This document shows, in pieces, positions 30,190 to 40,567 of a stretch of DNA of 64,000 nucleotides (the first letter of the stretch is position 1; the number at the start of each line of letters is the position of its first letter). The stretch spans positions 62,001 to 126,000 of the forward strand of contig JAYJMM010000021.1 in the NCBI GenBank assembly GCA_037349105.1. Direction: 5' to 3'. Below the pieces are notes generated by a model. It was not told the origin of the DNA. It did no database searches and saw only the letters and a program-made list of their open reading frames with translations. Made by a program: the position numbers and the translations under genes. Source of the DNA: Limnomonas spitsbergensis (Eukaryota > Chlorophyta > Chlorophyceae > Chlamydomonadales).

Positions 30190-33100
30190 ATGCTGTCCGG
30201 CGAGCGCTTGGCCCCGTACGCGATTTCTGCCCTGGCAGGAGCGGCTACTGTGGCCATCACGTATGCCGCATTGACAACGTGGAGGGAGCATTTGCTGGCA
30301 GTCAGAGCCTCTAAACGCAAACATATCGCAAGTATTGGGCAGCTTCTGTTCTGGGGATATTTTCTGTGAAGGGGATCATGTGAATGTTTTCCTAGTTTGT
30401 TGGGTGTGCCCAGGGGTGTGTGTCTCAGATTGAATCCCGTGTTTCTCCCTTACATGTTCAACAAGTTCACCGATTTTACTGTAGCACAGTCCCACACTGC
30501 CCTCTATCGCTCAAGCTGCAGTGCATAGTAAACTGCAGGGTTGTTCGCGTGAGCTGGCTCATGAGCTAACCTTGGCTCTGAGATGCACATATTATCTCTT
30601 CATTACAAAGGATCTGGAACATCAATGCGAACTTGCAAATTCCAACAACCTGCGTCACCTCCTAATAAAGCCTCCAAAAAGGATCCTACATACCGGTACT
30701 TCGCTTTCACATACGATCTGGAACGTCCATGCACACTTTGTGTCCATGCACAGTCTGTGTAACGTGCGAACAACGCCTTGAAATAGGATCAAAAAAACCA
30801 ATGCACGTTGCAGGTATGTGAAGTATGCATCACCTCCTAACAGCGCCTGCTGCCGCACTCATCATGCGTAGAATGCGGAAGACATACCAATCAATGCACA
30901 CTTGCATCTTGAGATCCTGCGTTACCTCCTGACAGCGCCTTCGCAAGGGATGCGTTCAGTTGTTTTGACAATTTCACAGTAGTTTGCAAGAGGCAGATGC
31001 CTGCATCACCCCGCAGGCCACGTGGCAGATAGGCATATAAATGCACACTTGCATCTTGAAACCCTGCGGGACTTCCTAACAGCGCATTCCTGAGTCATAT
31101 GCACACTTGCATTCAAAGTAGTTTGCAAGAGGCAGATGCCTGCATCACCTCTTAACAGCGCCTGCTGCCCCGCTGGCCATGCGCAGCTTTTGGAAGACAG
31201 CCACAGTGCAGAGCTATCGGCTGTCATGCGCACTGCATGCTCGGGAGCTGGCATGCGTGCAGCTGAGTCCGAGATGGCTCTGAAACCCTTGATCGACGAC
31301 CCTGTTTCCAAGCTGCTAGCAGGTAGACGCAATTCGGGCACAGAGCGGCCAATCCTGGGTGGAGTAATGCACATTGCACAGCTGTACAGATGGATGCCAG
31401 ATGTACAGCTGTACAACTACACTGTGATTGTTGTATCTGTTGTTGCTACCTGTTGCTGCTGCCACACTGCCATTTTATGACTGTGAGTCAGTGTTTCTTT
31501 CAGTGCGAGCCATATCACCTGCGGAGGGCCGCCGGGTGGCCACCACTAGGCCGGTCGGAAACAAACCTTGACCGGCCTACGGCTAGTGACCCGAGCAGCA
31601 GGGCTTGCTGCACCAGGCCTTACAGCTGTAGGTGCTATGATGTAGCTGAATTGTAGCGTTAGCTTGCAAAAGCTAACACTGCCATAAAACCTTCCATGTC
31701 TGGCTTGTCCTATGTGTGTTGTGAGCTGTCTTGAGCTCACAATGACAAATGTCTCTGGATGCACAGGCAGACGCGGCTACGCCATCGGCCGACATACTTT
31801 TGAGGTCCTCATAGAGCAGCTCCAGTCTGTCGGTGAGATGACTGGAACAGAAATAACCTTGACACAAAAAACAGGTAGTGGGCAAATGCACCAATTTTGA
31901 AATTGGCGTGGCTTTGCGGTCCCCGGTCACTGTCACCGGTTGCGACAGTGAGGGTCCTGCACACAGTGGTGCAAACAGAGGCTCAGCCCACTGCCTGTTA
32001 CTGTTCATGGGAATGCAGGCACAGGCTCTCCTAATACAGTAAAGGGGTCTAGACTCTAGAACTCTAGGCGCACGCTGGACATCCCTCGCAGGTTATCACG
32101 ATCTTGCCGCGCAGGCGGTCAACACTGGCTGGGAGCCTTGGATTGTACACGGGGGTGTTGGTGCTTGACGTCCCCGCACATGCCTCCCTCCTTGCTGCTG
32201 CCACTCATTGAACACTGGCTGTGTCTTGACACGTAGACGTCGCCCCCGTCTGTCCTGCCTGGCCCTGAGGAAGATGCCATTGGGTGGATGCCCTGACTCT
32301 CCACTAACCGATCATGGGACATGCAACCCCATTGTCTGCACGGTTTCAGCCTCAAGGCTCCTTCTCTCCAGTTATCCAAGCACCCACCATTAAGGTCTGA
32401 CACGGGGGCCCTGCCAGCGCATTCGTGATTTTGTAGAGTGCGCGCCAGGCCACCCTTGAGAGACCGCTGGGTAGCCCCAACTGGGCAAATTGGGACCATA
32501 CCTTAATCGACAGGCGGCTTGATCCGCAGGCACCTTGCTGCACCAGCCCTCCTCGGCCATACGTCGTGAAGTAGGGGATATGTAGCTGATGCACCTGAGA
32601 AAATAAGCTGTGACGTACACGCCCCCTCTAATGACCTGCACCATCAGATTGGTGTCCGGGCGCGGATCCTCTCACCTTCTGACACATCCCCATCTGCACT
32701 TGCCCCTTGCCTGCTTATGCCCCCTCTAGACCTGCACCATCAGATCGGTGTCCGGGCGCGGATTTTCTCATAATCTGACTCGGCCCCGTCTGCACTTGCC
32801 CCTTGCCTGCCCATGCCCCCTCTAGGCCTGCACCATCAGATTGCTGCCGCGGATCCTCTCACCATCTGACTCAGCCCCGTCTGCACTTGCCTCTACCTAC
32901 TCATGCCCCCGATTAATCTGCCTGCCTACCCGGCCTGTCCTGACAGCCTCTGCCTGCCCATGTCCCCGCCAGATCTGCATCATCAAATCGGTGCCAGGGC
33001 GCGGATCCTGGACGACGAAGTCGCAGAAGATCTCGCAAAGCTGGCGGAGCAACACCCCTCGGTGCAGGCATTGCAGGTAGAGTACCTTTTGCGAGGTCTG

Positions 33101-36100
33101 AGCACCATTGGTGTTTATGGCTGCCTCTCCTGCTGTCAATGCCGCTGCTGCTGCTGCCACTGATACAGCTGCACGTAGCCGCTGCTGCTGCTGCTGCTGC
33201 TTCCTCTACTGCGACTGCTGCTATTCACGTTTCTCCAACTGTTCATGTGACCTGGGCGCACTCATGTGCGCAAGATATAACCTTCTGCACATGAGAACCT
33301 GCTCCCATGTCCCGCTCCATGCCCCCCTTCAGCAGATGGTGTCTGTTCCCATGCCCCACTCCCCACTCCGCCCTCCCCTCTGCAGGTGGTGAGCCTGGGC
33401 TGCGGCATGGACACACACCCCTTCAGCAGATGGTGCCTGTTCCCATGCCCCACTCCCCACTCCGCCCTCCCCTCTGCAGGTGGTGAGCCTGGGCTGCGGC
33501 ATGGACACACACCCCTCCAGCAGATGTTGCCTTTTCCCATGCCCCACTCTCCACTCCGCTCTCCCCTGTGCAGGTGGTGAGCCTGGGCTGCGGCATGGAC
33601 ACACGGCCCTGGCGATTGAAACGCGCCGCCGCTGCGGGTGGTCCCAAGCTGGTTTGGTATGAGGTGGACCAGGGGCCGGTCATTGAAGTCAAGAAGAAGG
33701 TGTGCATGTCTGGAAGGGAATGTCTTCAGTGGGGATTCATCGACTCATGGGTGGGCCTGTCTGGGCGGACATGCATGGGTGGGCATATCTGGGTGGGTAC
33801 ATTTGGGTGGGCGTACAGGGGTGGGCGTGCCTGTGTGGGTACATCTGGGTGGGTACATATGGTTGGACTTACTTTGATGGACATGTCAGAGTGAGCACGT
33901 CTATGAGGGCTTGTCTGGGTGACTATGCTTGGCTGGGCATGCTTGGTCGGGCATGTCTGGGTGGGCATGTCTGATTGCCGTTATGTGGGCATGTCTAGGT
34001 GGGCATGCCAGGGGGCATGCTTTAGAGCGGTGGCTGGGCGTGCAATTGGGCATGCCTGTGTGGGCATGCCGCATAGCGTTTGCTGCCACCTGGAGTGAGT
34101 TTGCAGGGGAAGACCTAGGATCTGGCCTTAGACTCTCAGTTGGTGGGTCTGGGCGAAGACTCACAGATAATGGGTAAGGGCGTAGGTTGCGCTGTTTCGA
34201 TTCTTGGTAAGAGCAAGCACGGGCTCTCAGAGCCTTGCATATGAGCAAGGGCTCTCGGAACCCTGCATTTGATTCTTTGTCCTTTCTAGACGACTAAAAC
34301 AGGCAAATCTCACCTTCAAGGCTGACAATGGCCCTTGCTGTCAGTGTTTGTCGCTACCCTTAAACCCTGAACCCCACCTGTCTACCATACAGCGTTCCCT
34401 GTCCAGGGTTGGGTGTTGTACCTGAACCCTGAACCCTGACGAGATCACTGAAGTATAGAGAGCTCCCTGCCTTGGCTCTGGGGCTCAACTCAGAGTCCAG
34501 GTTTTATGACCTGCTTCCCCCTCTGACCCGGTGAGCTCATTTCAGGTGCAGGTGCGTACTGACAGTCCTACACTTGTGAATCGTCGCAGTCCGTGTCATC
34601 CTTGTGCATCCTTACATCCCTTGCAAGTGGAACCTGACGATCCCTTGCAAGTGTAACCTGATGATCCCTCACGGGTGTAACCTGACGATCACGTGAAAGT
34701 TCAACCCGGAGATCCCTTACAGGAATAACCTGAAGATCCCTTGCAAGTGTAACTTATAGGTCCCTCACATGTGTGACCTGAAGACCCCGTTAAATTTAAA
34801 CCTGGAGATCCCTCACAGGTGTAACATGAAGATATATTGCAAGTGTAACATGGAGATCCCTCACGTGTGTAGCCTGACGATACATCGTAAGTGTAACCTG
34901 AAGATTCCCTACAGGTGTAACCAGAGGATCCCTTGCAAGTGCGTCCTGATGGCCCAGGGCATGTGTCTCCTGACAGTCCCAGACATTTACACCCTCATGG
35001 CCCAGGCATATATTTCCTAATGTATATATTCCCTGATTGCATTTATTTCCTGATTGCCTCCACAGGTACTCAAGGATAACGGCCTTGATGTGCCTCAGTC
35101 TCAGAAAAGCGGTCCGCCTCCAAAGAACGCTTCCCCTCGGAAGGGTGGCAAAAAAGCCCCTGCCCCTACTGAGGCCCCGCTGCCATCTTGGCCGTATCCC
35201 ACGCTGGCCGTGGATCAATTGGTCAGCGTGGCATGTGACCTCTCGATAGCAGGGTCCTTGGCAACAACTCTAAAAGAGGTGTGCTGGTGGGCTGTGGGGG
35301 GAGTGTTCATTTCAGTGTGCACCATGCCCGTATGCAACGATTGCATTGGTTTACACAAAATTCAACTTAAAAGCACTGCCCCTTTGCATAGGCTACGCAA
35401 ATTCATCTTTTACACACCTCTCCCGCTCCCTGTCAGGCTGGCTTCTCCACAGCGCTGCCCACTGTTTGGGTGCTGGAAGGCTTGGTCTACTACCTGACCC
35501 TGGAGGAGCTCAAGCTGTTGCTCCAAGCTTGCGCCAGCCTGTCACCGCCCAGCAGCAGGATACACATAACTATGGTGTGCAAGAAATGCCTGGAGGTATG
35601 TTTGTATTCCCGTTTTGTTGTTGATTAGCCAGGCCCAAGCTTGTGCCAGTCTCTCACCACCCAGCAGCAGGCTACATGTCACTAGGGCGTGCAAGAAAGA
35701 ATAAAAGAAAGAATACTCCTCTACCAAAACAGAAGGCGTGAGGTACCGCTTATGGCATGCAAGAATTGCATGGAAATAGGTTTGTATTCCCGGTTTCTCC
35801 TCTTTAGCCGGGCCCAAGCTTGCTCCGGCTTCTTACCGCCCAGCAGGCAAGCTGCACGTCACTATGGTGGACAGAAAGTGCCTAGAGGCTTGTTTCCCCC
35901 CGATTCTGATATTCTTCAGGCGACTCAGTTTCACGCTGCAGTCGGTGAGGACGCAACCACGAATGCCAACCCGGCTGCTCCCTCCTGGCAAGCTTCCACA
36001 AGTGCATTTGACACTGCCGGCCCCCGATGATCTTTGTGTGGGTTAAGGGTTAAGCTTAACCCTAAACCCTATATTTGTGTGGGTTGGTCGGGCCCCCACC

Positions 36101-37205
36101 AGTCCAGGAGGTGGATCCTCGAACCTGAAAGATCAAAGCTTGCACATCCCAGAGGCTGATAAGAGGGGGTCAGGAGGAGACTCTCCTCCCTCAGGCGTGA
36201 GGTTCCCCACAACATGCTTTTGCCAGAGGCAGCTGACTGGAGCTGCGCCTAATGCTTCAGGTCTACGCGCTGGTCGTCAAGGAGGATCCGGGGATGGCCT
36301 GGTTCAAGCCCTGAACCCTAAACCCTAATGCCTCAGGTCAATGCGCTGGTCATCAAGGAGGATCCGGGGATGGCCTGGTTCAAATTTGGCAACTGCTACG
36401 ATGATTTGCTGGCGCCCAAGCTGATGCCCGGCCTAGGCTGGAGGGACATGACGGTGTCCAAGGACCTGGCAGAGGAGGCATGGTGAGATACTGAGATCCC
36501 TTATTGTTTTCGGCTTTCAGTTATATGTAAGACGTGCTTTCAATAATTTGTAACACGTTCTTTCAGTTTTCAGATATTTTAAACATGAACGGGGAGCGCC
36601 GAAAAGGTGTTCAATGCAGATAATATGTGACAAATAGACAAACAGTATTGTTTTTGTAAAAGGTGCCTTGCTGATGGTAGGTTTGCCTATGGAATGATGC
36701 AATCATCCTGCATTCCTGCTTGGAATTGAGACTCCTTTTTGTCTCAGTGCACACCGACCCAGCTTGTGCAGGTCTCTGGGCCGCCCCCCCTACTGGGCCT
36801 ATGGGGACCAAACCTTGATCGAGAGAAGCTGGCCTGAGCAGTAGGGCCCACTGCACCGGGCACCCTCGGCCACAACCCTTCATTCATCTCGATTTCGTCT
36901 AAAACAGACTGAAAGCGACAGTGATTGAGCGACCCCTTTAGACTGCCTTTTCCTTTTGGGGGGGTATTTCTTTCCTTCTCCTTGTTTCCCTCTTACCTTC
37001 AGTTTTTTCCCCTTCCAACGGAACAGTTGGGCGCCCACGCGGCCGAGCCTTCAAGCAGGGCCCAGAGGTGTAATGTCATTGACCCCTGCGTGCCCGCAGG
37101 ATCCGGTATGGTGCGAAGTGCGTCCCTTTCTACACGGCCAACTTTAACAAGAGGTTAGGAAACCTGAAGGCGGTTGAGAACGTGGTAAGCGCAACACGCT
37201 TGTGA
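30190..37205 (+). CDS. Leucine carboxyl methyltransferase-family protein, 9 exons
   Basis: Exons 30190-30300, 31187-31322, 31767-31832, 32973-33076, 33574-33699, 35066-35278, 35437-35595, 36337-36482 and 37100-37205 join in phase to 388 residues. The SAM-binding motif VVSLGCGMDTRPWRLKR is followed by the acidic YEVDQ loop, as in LCMT/PPM-type O-methyltransferases. IGARARILDDEVAEDL before it and TVWVLEGLVYYLTLEEL after it are further family marks. The substrate is unknown; the classical member methylates the PP2A C-terminal Leu. Exon 1 is a hydrophobic N-terminal anchor (APYAISALAGAATVAITYAAL); it is the least certain exon (donor GCA/GTCAGA). Exon 6 has a Lys/Pro-rich insert (SGPPPKNASPRKGGKKAPAP). 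A strong GTAAGC near the end (37183) leaves open a further exon. The introns hold satellites, repeat A copies, a retrotransposon end and decayed copies of exons 2, 4, 5, 7 and 8. Confidence 0.82.
30580..31160 (+). repeat. Degenerate copies of exon 2 acceptor region
   Basis: The sequence before exon 2 (GCATCACCTCTTAACAGCGC, CTGCTGCC...GCGCAG/CTTTTGGAAGAC) recurs as GCATCACCTCCTAACAGCGC ... GCGTAG/AATGCGGAAGAC at 30828-30880. Weaker copies lie near 30655, 30917 and 31065, interleaved with AATGCACACTTGCATCTTGA. The best copy includes about 12 exonic bases. Confidence 0.7.
31508..31670 (-). repeat. Repeat A copy
   Basis: Antisense copy in intron 2 of the methyltransferase gene: GGCCGCCGGGTGGCCACCAC, CAAACCTTGACCGGCC, GGGCTTGCTGCACCAGGCC and GATGTAGCTGAATTGTAG. 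Confidence 0.65.
32430..32590 (-). repeat. Repeat A copy
   Basis: Antisense copy in intron 3 of the methyltransferase gene: TTGTAGAGTGCGCGCCAGGC, CCATACCTTAATCGAC, CTTGCTGCACCAGCCC and ATATGTAGCTGATGC. Confidence 0.6.
32620..32880 (+). pseudogene. Three decayed copies of exon 4 start with acceptor
   Basis: Real junction at 32964-33010: CCCCGCCAG/ATCTGCATCATC, AAATCGGTGCCAGGGCGCGG. Copies begin near 32634 (CCTGCACCATCAGATTGGTG, TCCGGGCGCGGATCC), 32730 (same with GATCGGTGTCCGGGCGCGG, preceded by CCCCCTCTAG) and 32827 (CCTGCACCATCAGATTGCTG). Spacing is about 97 bp, with similarity in the flanking intron as well. Confidence 0.88.
33385..33573 (+). pseudogene. Two copies of the SAM-motif exon start with acceptor
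   Basis: The start of exon 5 (GTGGTGAGCCTGGGCTGCGG, CATGGACACAC) with its acceptor CCCCTCTGCAG is present identically at 33385 and 33480, before the real exon at 33574 (period 94-95 bp). A fourth intronic partial unit precedes them. Both extra acceptors look functional, so use of a wrong one would add a short duplicated segment and usually break the frame. Confidence 0.92.
33748..34010 (+). repeat. 14-bp minisatellite in methyltransferase intron
   Basis: About 18 imperfect units of GGGTGGGCATGTCT (variants GGGTGGGTACATCT, GGGTGGGCGTACAG) in intron 5, starting about 50 bp after the exon 5 donor. Confidence 0.8.
34600..34990 (+). repeat. 24-bp minisatellite in methyltransferase intron
   Basis: About 15 units of the type GATCCCTTGCAAGTGTAACC + TGAA; GATCCC starts at 34639, 34663, 34687, 34711 and 34735, exactly 24 bp apart. 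The frame stays open in places and gives 8-residue repeats such as KIPYRCNQ, but it lies inside an intron. Confidence 0.85.
35631..35895 (+). pseudogene. Two decayed copies of the 3' half of exon 7
   Basis: Exon 7 from CCAAGCTTGCGCCAGCCTGT through its donor (GCCTGGAG/GTATGTTTGTATTCCCG) is copied at 35631-35785 (CCAAGCTTGTGCCAGTCTCT ... GCATGGAAATAGGTTTGTAT) and 35808-35895 (CCAAGCTTGCTCCGGCTTCT ... GCCTAGAGGCTTGTTTCCC). Both donors are destroyed. They lie tandemly in intron 7. Confidence 0.85.
36253..36336 (+). pseudogene. Copy of exon 8 start with acceptor
   Basis: AATGCTTCAG/GTCTACGCGCTGGTCGTC and GGATCCGGGGATGGCCTGG copies AATGCCTCAG/GTCAATGCGCTGGTCATC of the real exon at 36337, 74 bp upstream. 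The copy breaks off after TGGTTCAAG into CCCTGAACCCTAAACCCT. Two exonic differences within about 45 bases indicate a recent event. Confidence 0.88.
36745..36895 (-). repeat. Repeat A copy
   Basis: Antisense copy in intron 8 of the methyltransferase gene: CAGTGCACACCGACCCAGC, GGGGACCAAACCTTGATCGA and GCCCACTGCACCGGGC. Confidence 0.6.
36938..37082 (+). mobile_element. Retrotransposon 3' end abutting exon 9 acceptor
   Basis: Sense copy: CTTTTGGGGGGGTATTTCTT, GGCGCCCACGCGGCCGAGCC and GCAGGGCCCAGAGGTGTAAT ending GTCATTGAC. It ends 17 bp before the exon 9 boundary at 37099/37100, so its tail sits where the branch point and pyrimidine tract should be. Confidence 0.8.
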
Positions 37206-37493
37206 GGTTGTCCAGGCAGTAAGTGAGGGTCTTGGCTCCTTACGTCTGAGTTGAGCAAGTACCGTAAATGGTTTAGGGAACACCGTCAGGTGTCAATTCA
37301 GAAGCTGTTCCTGCAAGATAGTTGTAGCTTCAAATAGGGACAAGGGGAGTGCCGGTAGCCAAGTTTGGGTGCTATTTTGTTTCCCTTGGTTTGTACCACG
37401 CATTCTGCCATCATGACCAGCGACGGACTTCCATGGGATTTAAATATATTCGAACATGAGCAGGTCCAGGTCTCTCCAGCTGTAGCCTGTAGG

Positions 37494-37590
37494 TCAATGA
37501 CGTCACACCTCTGGGCCCTGCTCAAAAAAGGCTCGGTCGCGTCGGCGCCTAACTAACGAGTTGGGAGGAAAGATGGAAAGCCGAGCTTGT
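37494..37590 (-). mobile_element. Retrotransposon 3'-end copy
   Basis: Antisense copy: GTCAATGACGTCACACCTCT, GGGCCCTGCTCAAAAAAGGC, TCGGTCGCGTCGGCGCC, then GAGTTGGGAGGAAAGATGG. Confidence 0.7.
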
Positions 37591-37792
37591 AGGTGACTAG
37601 GGTGCATTAATAGGTACTTACTGATTTAGTATCAGGATGTACTGATGTGTTAATGTACAGAGCTGAGACATGCCTTTCTGGGACCTTCCTCACTTAATTT
37701 GCAGCATATCCTGCTCAGTTTGTGTTCGAACTCGTTATATTTTCTCTGACTCCAGCAGTTTGCAGTTTTGAAATTGTCATCTCAGATATTGT

Positions 37793-37900
37793 CGGTTAGC
37801 ATGTACTCTCTGAATAGCAGCGCATGTGTATATATTGCTTGCTTGGGTATGCTTCCCCTAACAAATATATTTGCTTGCTTGGGTATGCTACATTCTACTT
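37793..37900 (+). repeat. Short tandem duplication
   Basis: ATATTGCTTGCTTGGGTATGC occurs twice (about 37835 and 37867) within an AT-rich, gene-free stretch that runs from the methyltransferase gene to the retrotransposon fragments at 38032. Confidence 0.6.
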
Positions 37901-38031
37901 AATATTATGCCATATTTTGCTTGTCTGCTAGTCAAGGCCGACTTGAGGGAGGCGCTGTAATTCTGAGGTTTGACTGCGTTGTCAGTTAATATACCGGTAG
38001 CTGCTCAAACTTATTGGTCAATGACTTGTCA

Positions 38032-38687
38032 GGCGCCCAGCCGCCCTCGTAGCCGAGCCTTTTAAGCATGGCCTGCAGGTGTTATGTCGTTGTCTCACAC
38101 CATTGGTAATGCACCAGCACGAGGGCGTGTGCTTAATTGCTCATGTGTCCACAAATTTGCGACTGCGGCTCAGTGGGATCAGCACGGCTGACACCAGAGG
38201 ACGGCGCAGCGGTCAGCAGCGAGAGGCACGTTGCTGCCAACGATGCTGGTCAAGAGGTAACGGCGAGCATGCAGAGGATGCACTACATGTTTGCTTCCAA
38301 TGCCCTAGCGTCAGGGAGCAGTTACGAGACGGGGTGAGCATGCCCCTGAAACGTTGCCACCAGATGTACCAGGCCGAGGAGTAGTGCGATGCACTTGCTT
38401 TAGTGGACGCTTTGTAGACATTGCTGAGGGCTAGTTCCTAGAGGAGCGCAGGTGTCGGAATTGTTTGAATTCCCAGCCTCTCCTTTTTATCATTTATGTG
38501 TCCCCTCTTCCTTCTAGATACTTCTCCCTTCCGAAAAGTTGGGCGCCCACGCGGCTTCTTGTCCAGGGCCCAGAGGTCAATGACATTATACCTCTGGGCC
38601 CTGCTAAAAGAGACTCGGCTGCGTGGGTGCCCAACTGTTCCGTTCGAAGATAAGAAACCATGGCCCAGAGGTGTAACGTTTTTGACA
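38032..38687 (+). mobile_element. Cluster of retrotransposon 3' ends, one with coding
   Basis: 38032-38093: diverged sense 3' end. 38110-38577: longer sense copy; 38110-38384 encodes the RT C-terminus (LRLRLSGISTADTRGRRSGQ, then QRCWSRGNGEHAEDALHVCF and QCPSVREQLR) with a CxxC...H...C zinc-binding pattern and a TAG, followed by UTR and GGGCGCCCACGCGGC. 38578-38650: antisense end meeting the previous one head to head. 38656-38687: sense tip (CATGGCCCAGAGGTGTAACG). All are 5'-truncated and non-autonomous. Confidence 0.7.
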
Positions 38688-39432
38688 TATTGATACTGGG
38701 CTGGTGTTCAGCAGGGCCCAGCAGGTACGCACTGTTCTAATAATATTGGTACTGGGCTAAAAGTTTTCTGCCGTTGACAGATTGCTGCAGCCCGTCAGCC
38801 CAAAGTCATAGGTCCAGCCCCACTAGCAGTTTGAGCATCCAGCGGCCCAAGAAGCAGCTAGCCCCAAACTGATCCCCTGTCTCTAAATGCCCACACTTCT
38901 TGGCCGATGTGTGAGATCGTGGGGGAGCTTCAGGTGGCTCTCCGTAGCCTTAACAGTTTGTGCTAGGGAGAAGGGTTTGAATCTTTGTTACAGATACCGG
39001 TATTTGCAAAAATTGGGCAGGGGGCGGCCATTTTCATTTTCAAGCCTACCGATCTCATATTCATGTCATAATTAACGAATAGTCCCTAGTTTAACCGGGA
39101 CAAACTAGGTCATATACATGTACATATACAATGCGATTACCTACACCGGTACTCGACATGTAATGGCACTCGCGATAAATGCAAAACTCCAATTCAAACG
39201 CACAAAGCCAGCATACAAAATATCCATATAAAGTAAACATAACCTAGCGCAAGGCCCTTAGGCTCAGCACAGGGCAGGTGCTCTAGGCAATTCATGCGGT
39301 TGGCTGCAACACTAGTCTGGCCTTGAGTGAGTTCTGGCCTATTACCATACAGGCTTAAATAGCAGCATATACCATACCTCATCATCCCATGCAATGAACC
39401 ATCATGTTACAGGTCCCCTCCATCTCCCTAGG
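38688..39432. other. Gene-free stretch downstream of the 39433 gene
   Basis: No exon recognised. A tip resembling repeat C (GTTCAGCAGGGCCCAGCAGG) lies at 38708-38735. The rest is AT-rich and presumably includes the 3' UTR of the minus-strand gene ending at 39433. Confidence 0.45.
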
Positions 39433-40567
39433 TCATCTCTTTCCTTTTGACTTCTTCCGAGCTCCACTTGACGTACCAGGCTGTGTGCATGCAAGGGATC
39501 TTTTTAAATGCTAGGCCGGGATTAATGTGCGATAATGTTCCAAACCAACATGGTGGTTCACCCAAATAACATTTCATGAGGACATGACAGGTTGCTGCAG
39601 TACAAGTACTGACTTGTTAGTTGTTACAGAGCAGCGCTTTAAGGCTGTGACGTGTCACATGTACAGCCATTGCAACAAGCTATTGCACAGTTACAACAGG
39701 GGGAAATGGTCCAGTGGTACAACACTGGTGGCATCCATACGCAATGGTTGAGGGATGGAACCCGCCAAACGATCCTCTCCCCCCCTGTCTAGGACACCTA
39801 GTTCCAAGTTCCTGCCCCTTCATGTAGGACGTGGTCATGGCTGGACCTTGCATGGGGTTGCTGGGTTCCATGTTACTGTCCCCTCACATAGGGGGTTGGC
39901 ATGGCTGCACCATGGTCCTAGCTGTGCATGGTAGCTGGAATTGAGCTTGCACTTCCCCCTACCAGCCCCCACCGGCCGAGCGTTCAGCAGGGCCTAGCGG
40001 GTATGTGCTGTCCTCAACAGTTGCAACCATGACTAATGCATGCTGAGCATCAAATCATGCAATCAAGGCATGCAACCAAAGCATGCATGCCCATGCACAA
40101 TCTTTGCATACCTTCGCTGTGGGCTTAGTCTGCTGCATGATTGGCTTGGCTGCGTTCTCCTCAGGTGGCGCAGTGACATTCACTGCTGATGCCAAGCTTC
40201 TCTTGAGAGCAGCTTCGCCTGCAGCATCCGATGGCTTGGGAGCAGGCGGTTTACTCTTGCTCTTGGAAGACTTGCTCTTGGTTTTCCCCTTCACAGTCTG
40301 CAGCTTCGCACCACCATCGCCATAGACGAGGCTATAGAACTGCTTGAAGACTGGCAGCTGACGCCATTGAATCTTCTGCAGTTCTTTCCGATGCTGCTTA
40401 ATCAATAGCGCAGAGACGGCTGCACCTAGGATCAGTAGCGCTGGCAAGGGCTTTGCCGTCTCTGGCATCGGAATCGGTTGCGATCTCCTTTTCAGAGCTC
40501 TTTCAACTCTAGCTTGAGAGAGCGACTGTGACAGTCGCGAAACGTGAACATCCTCGCTCCAAGTCAT
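39433..40567 (-). CDS. Unknown small membrane protein with basic tail (167 aa)
   Basis: Exon 1 is 40567-40112 (donor GCGAAG/GTATGC) and exon 2 is 39480-39433 (acceptor GCACACAG, TGA). Both junctions are in phase 0. Residues 41-56 (LPALLILGAAVSALLI) form one membrane segment; before it is a Ser/Arg-rich region, and after it a Lys/Ser-rich stretch (KGKTKSKSSKSKSKPPAPK) and a basic end (SGARKKSKGKR). The N-terminus is Arg-rich and not acidic, so an organelle-targeted or tail-anchored-like protein is possible. I do not recognise the family. The 630-bp intron contains a repeat C copy. The two exons agreeing in composition and phase is the main support. Confidence 0.6.
39690..40015 (+). repeat. Repeat C copy (long)
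   Basis: Longest copy in the window: starts GGGGGAAATGGTCCAGTGGT, passes ATGGTTGAGGGATGGAACCC, two ACATAGGG/TGGCATGGCTG segments and CCTAGCTGTGCATGGTAGC, and ends GGCCGAGCGTTCAGCAGGGC plus GGGTATGTGCTGTCCTCAAC. The end resembles the retrotransposon 3' tip (CCGAGC...CAGCAGGGCC), so the two families may share a tail. Located in the intron of the 39433-40567 gene. Confidence 0.55.

Noticed and set aside
30129..30320. Minus-strand frame ending VIEIAEQIMNGELATP
   Set aside because: It looks protein-like, but the overlapping plus strand offers an ATG-initiated membrane-anchor exon in phase with the methyltransferase gene. The minus frame has no supporting partner exon.
39690..39775. tRNA-like sequence in repeat C (TGGTCCAGTGGT resembles an A box)
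   Set aside because: The B-box-like motif GGTTCGATCCC occurs on the opposite strand in the other copy, and no cloverleaf can be drawn.
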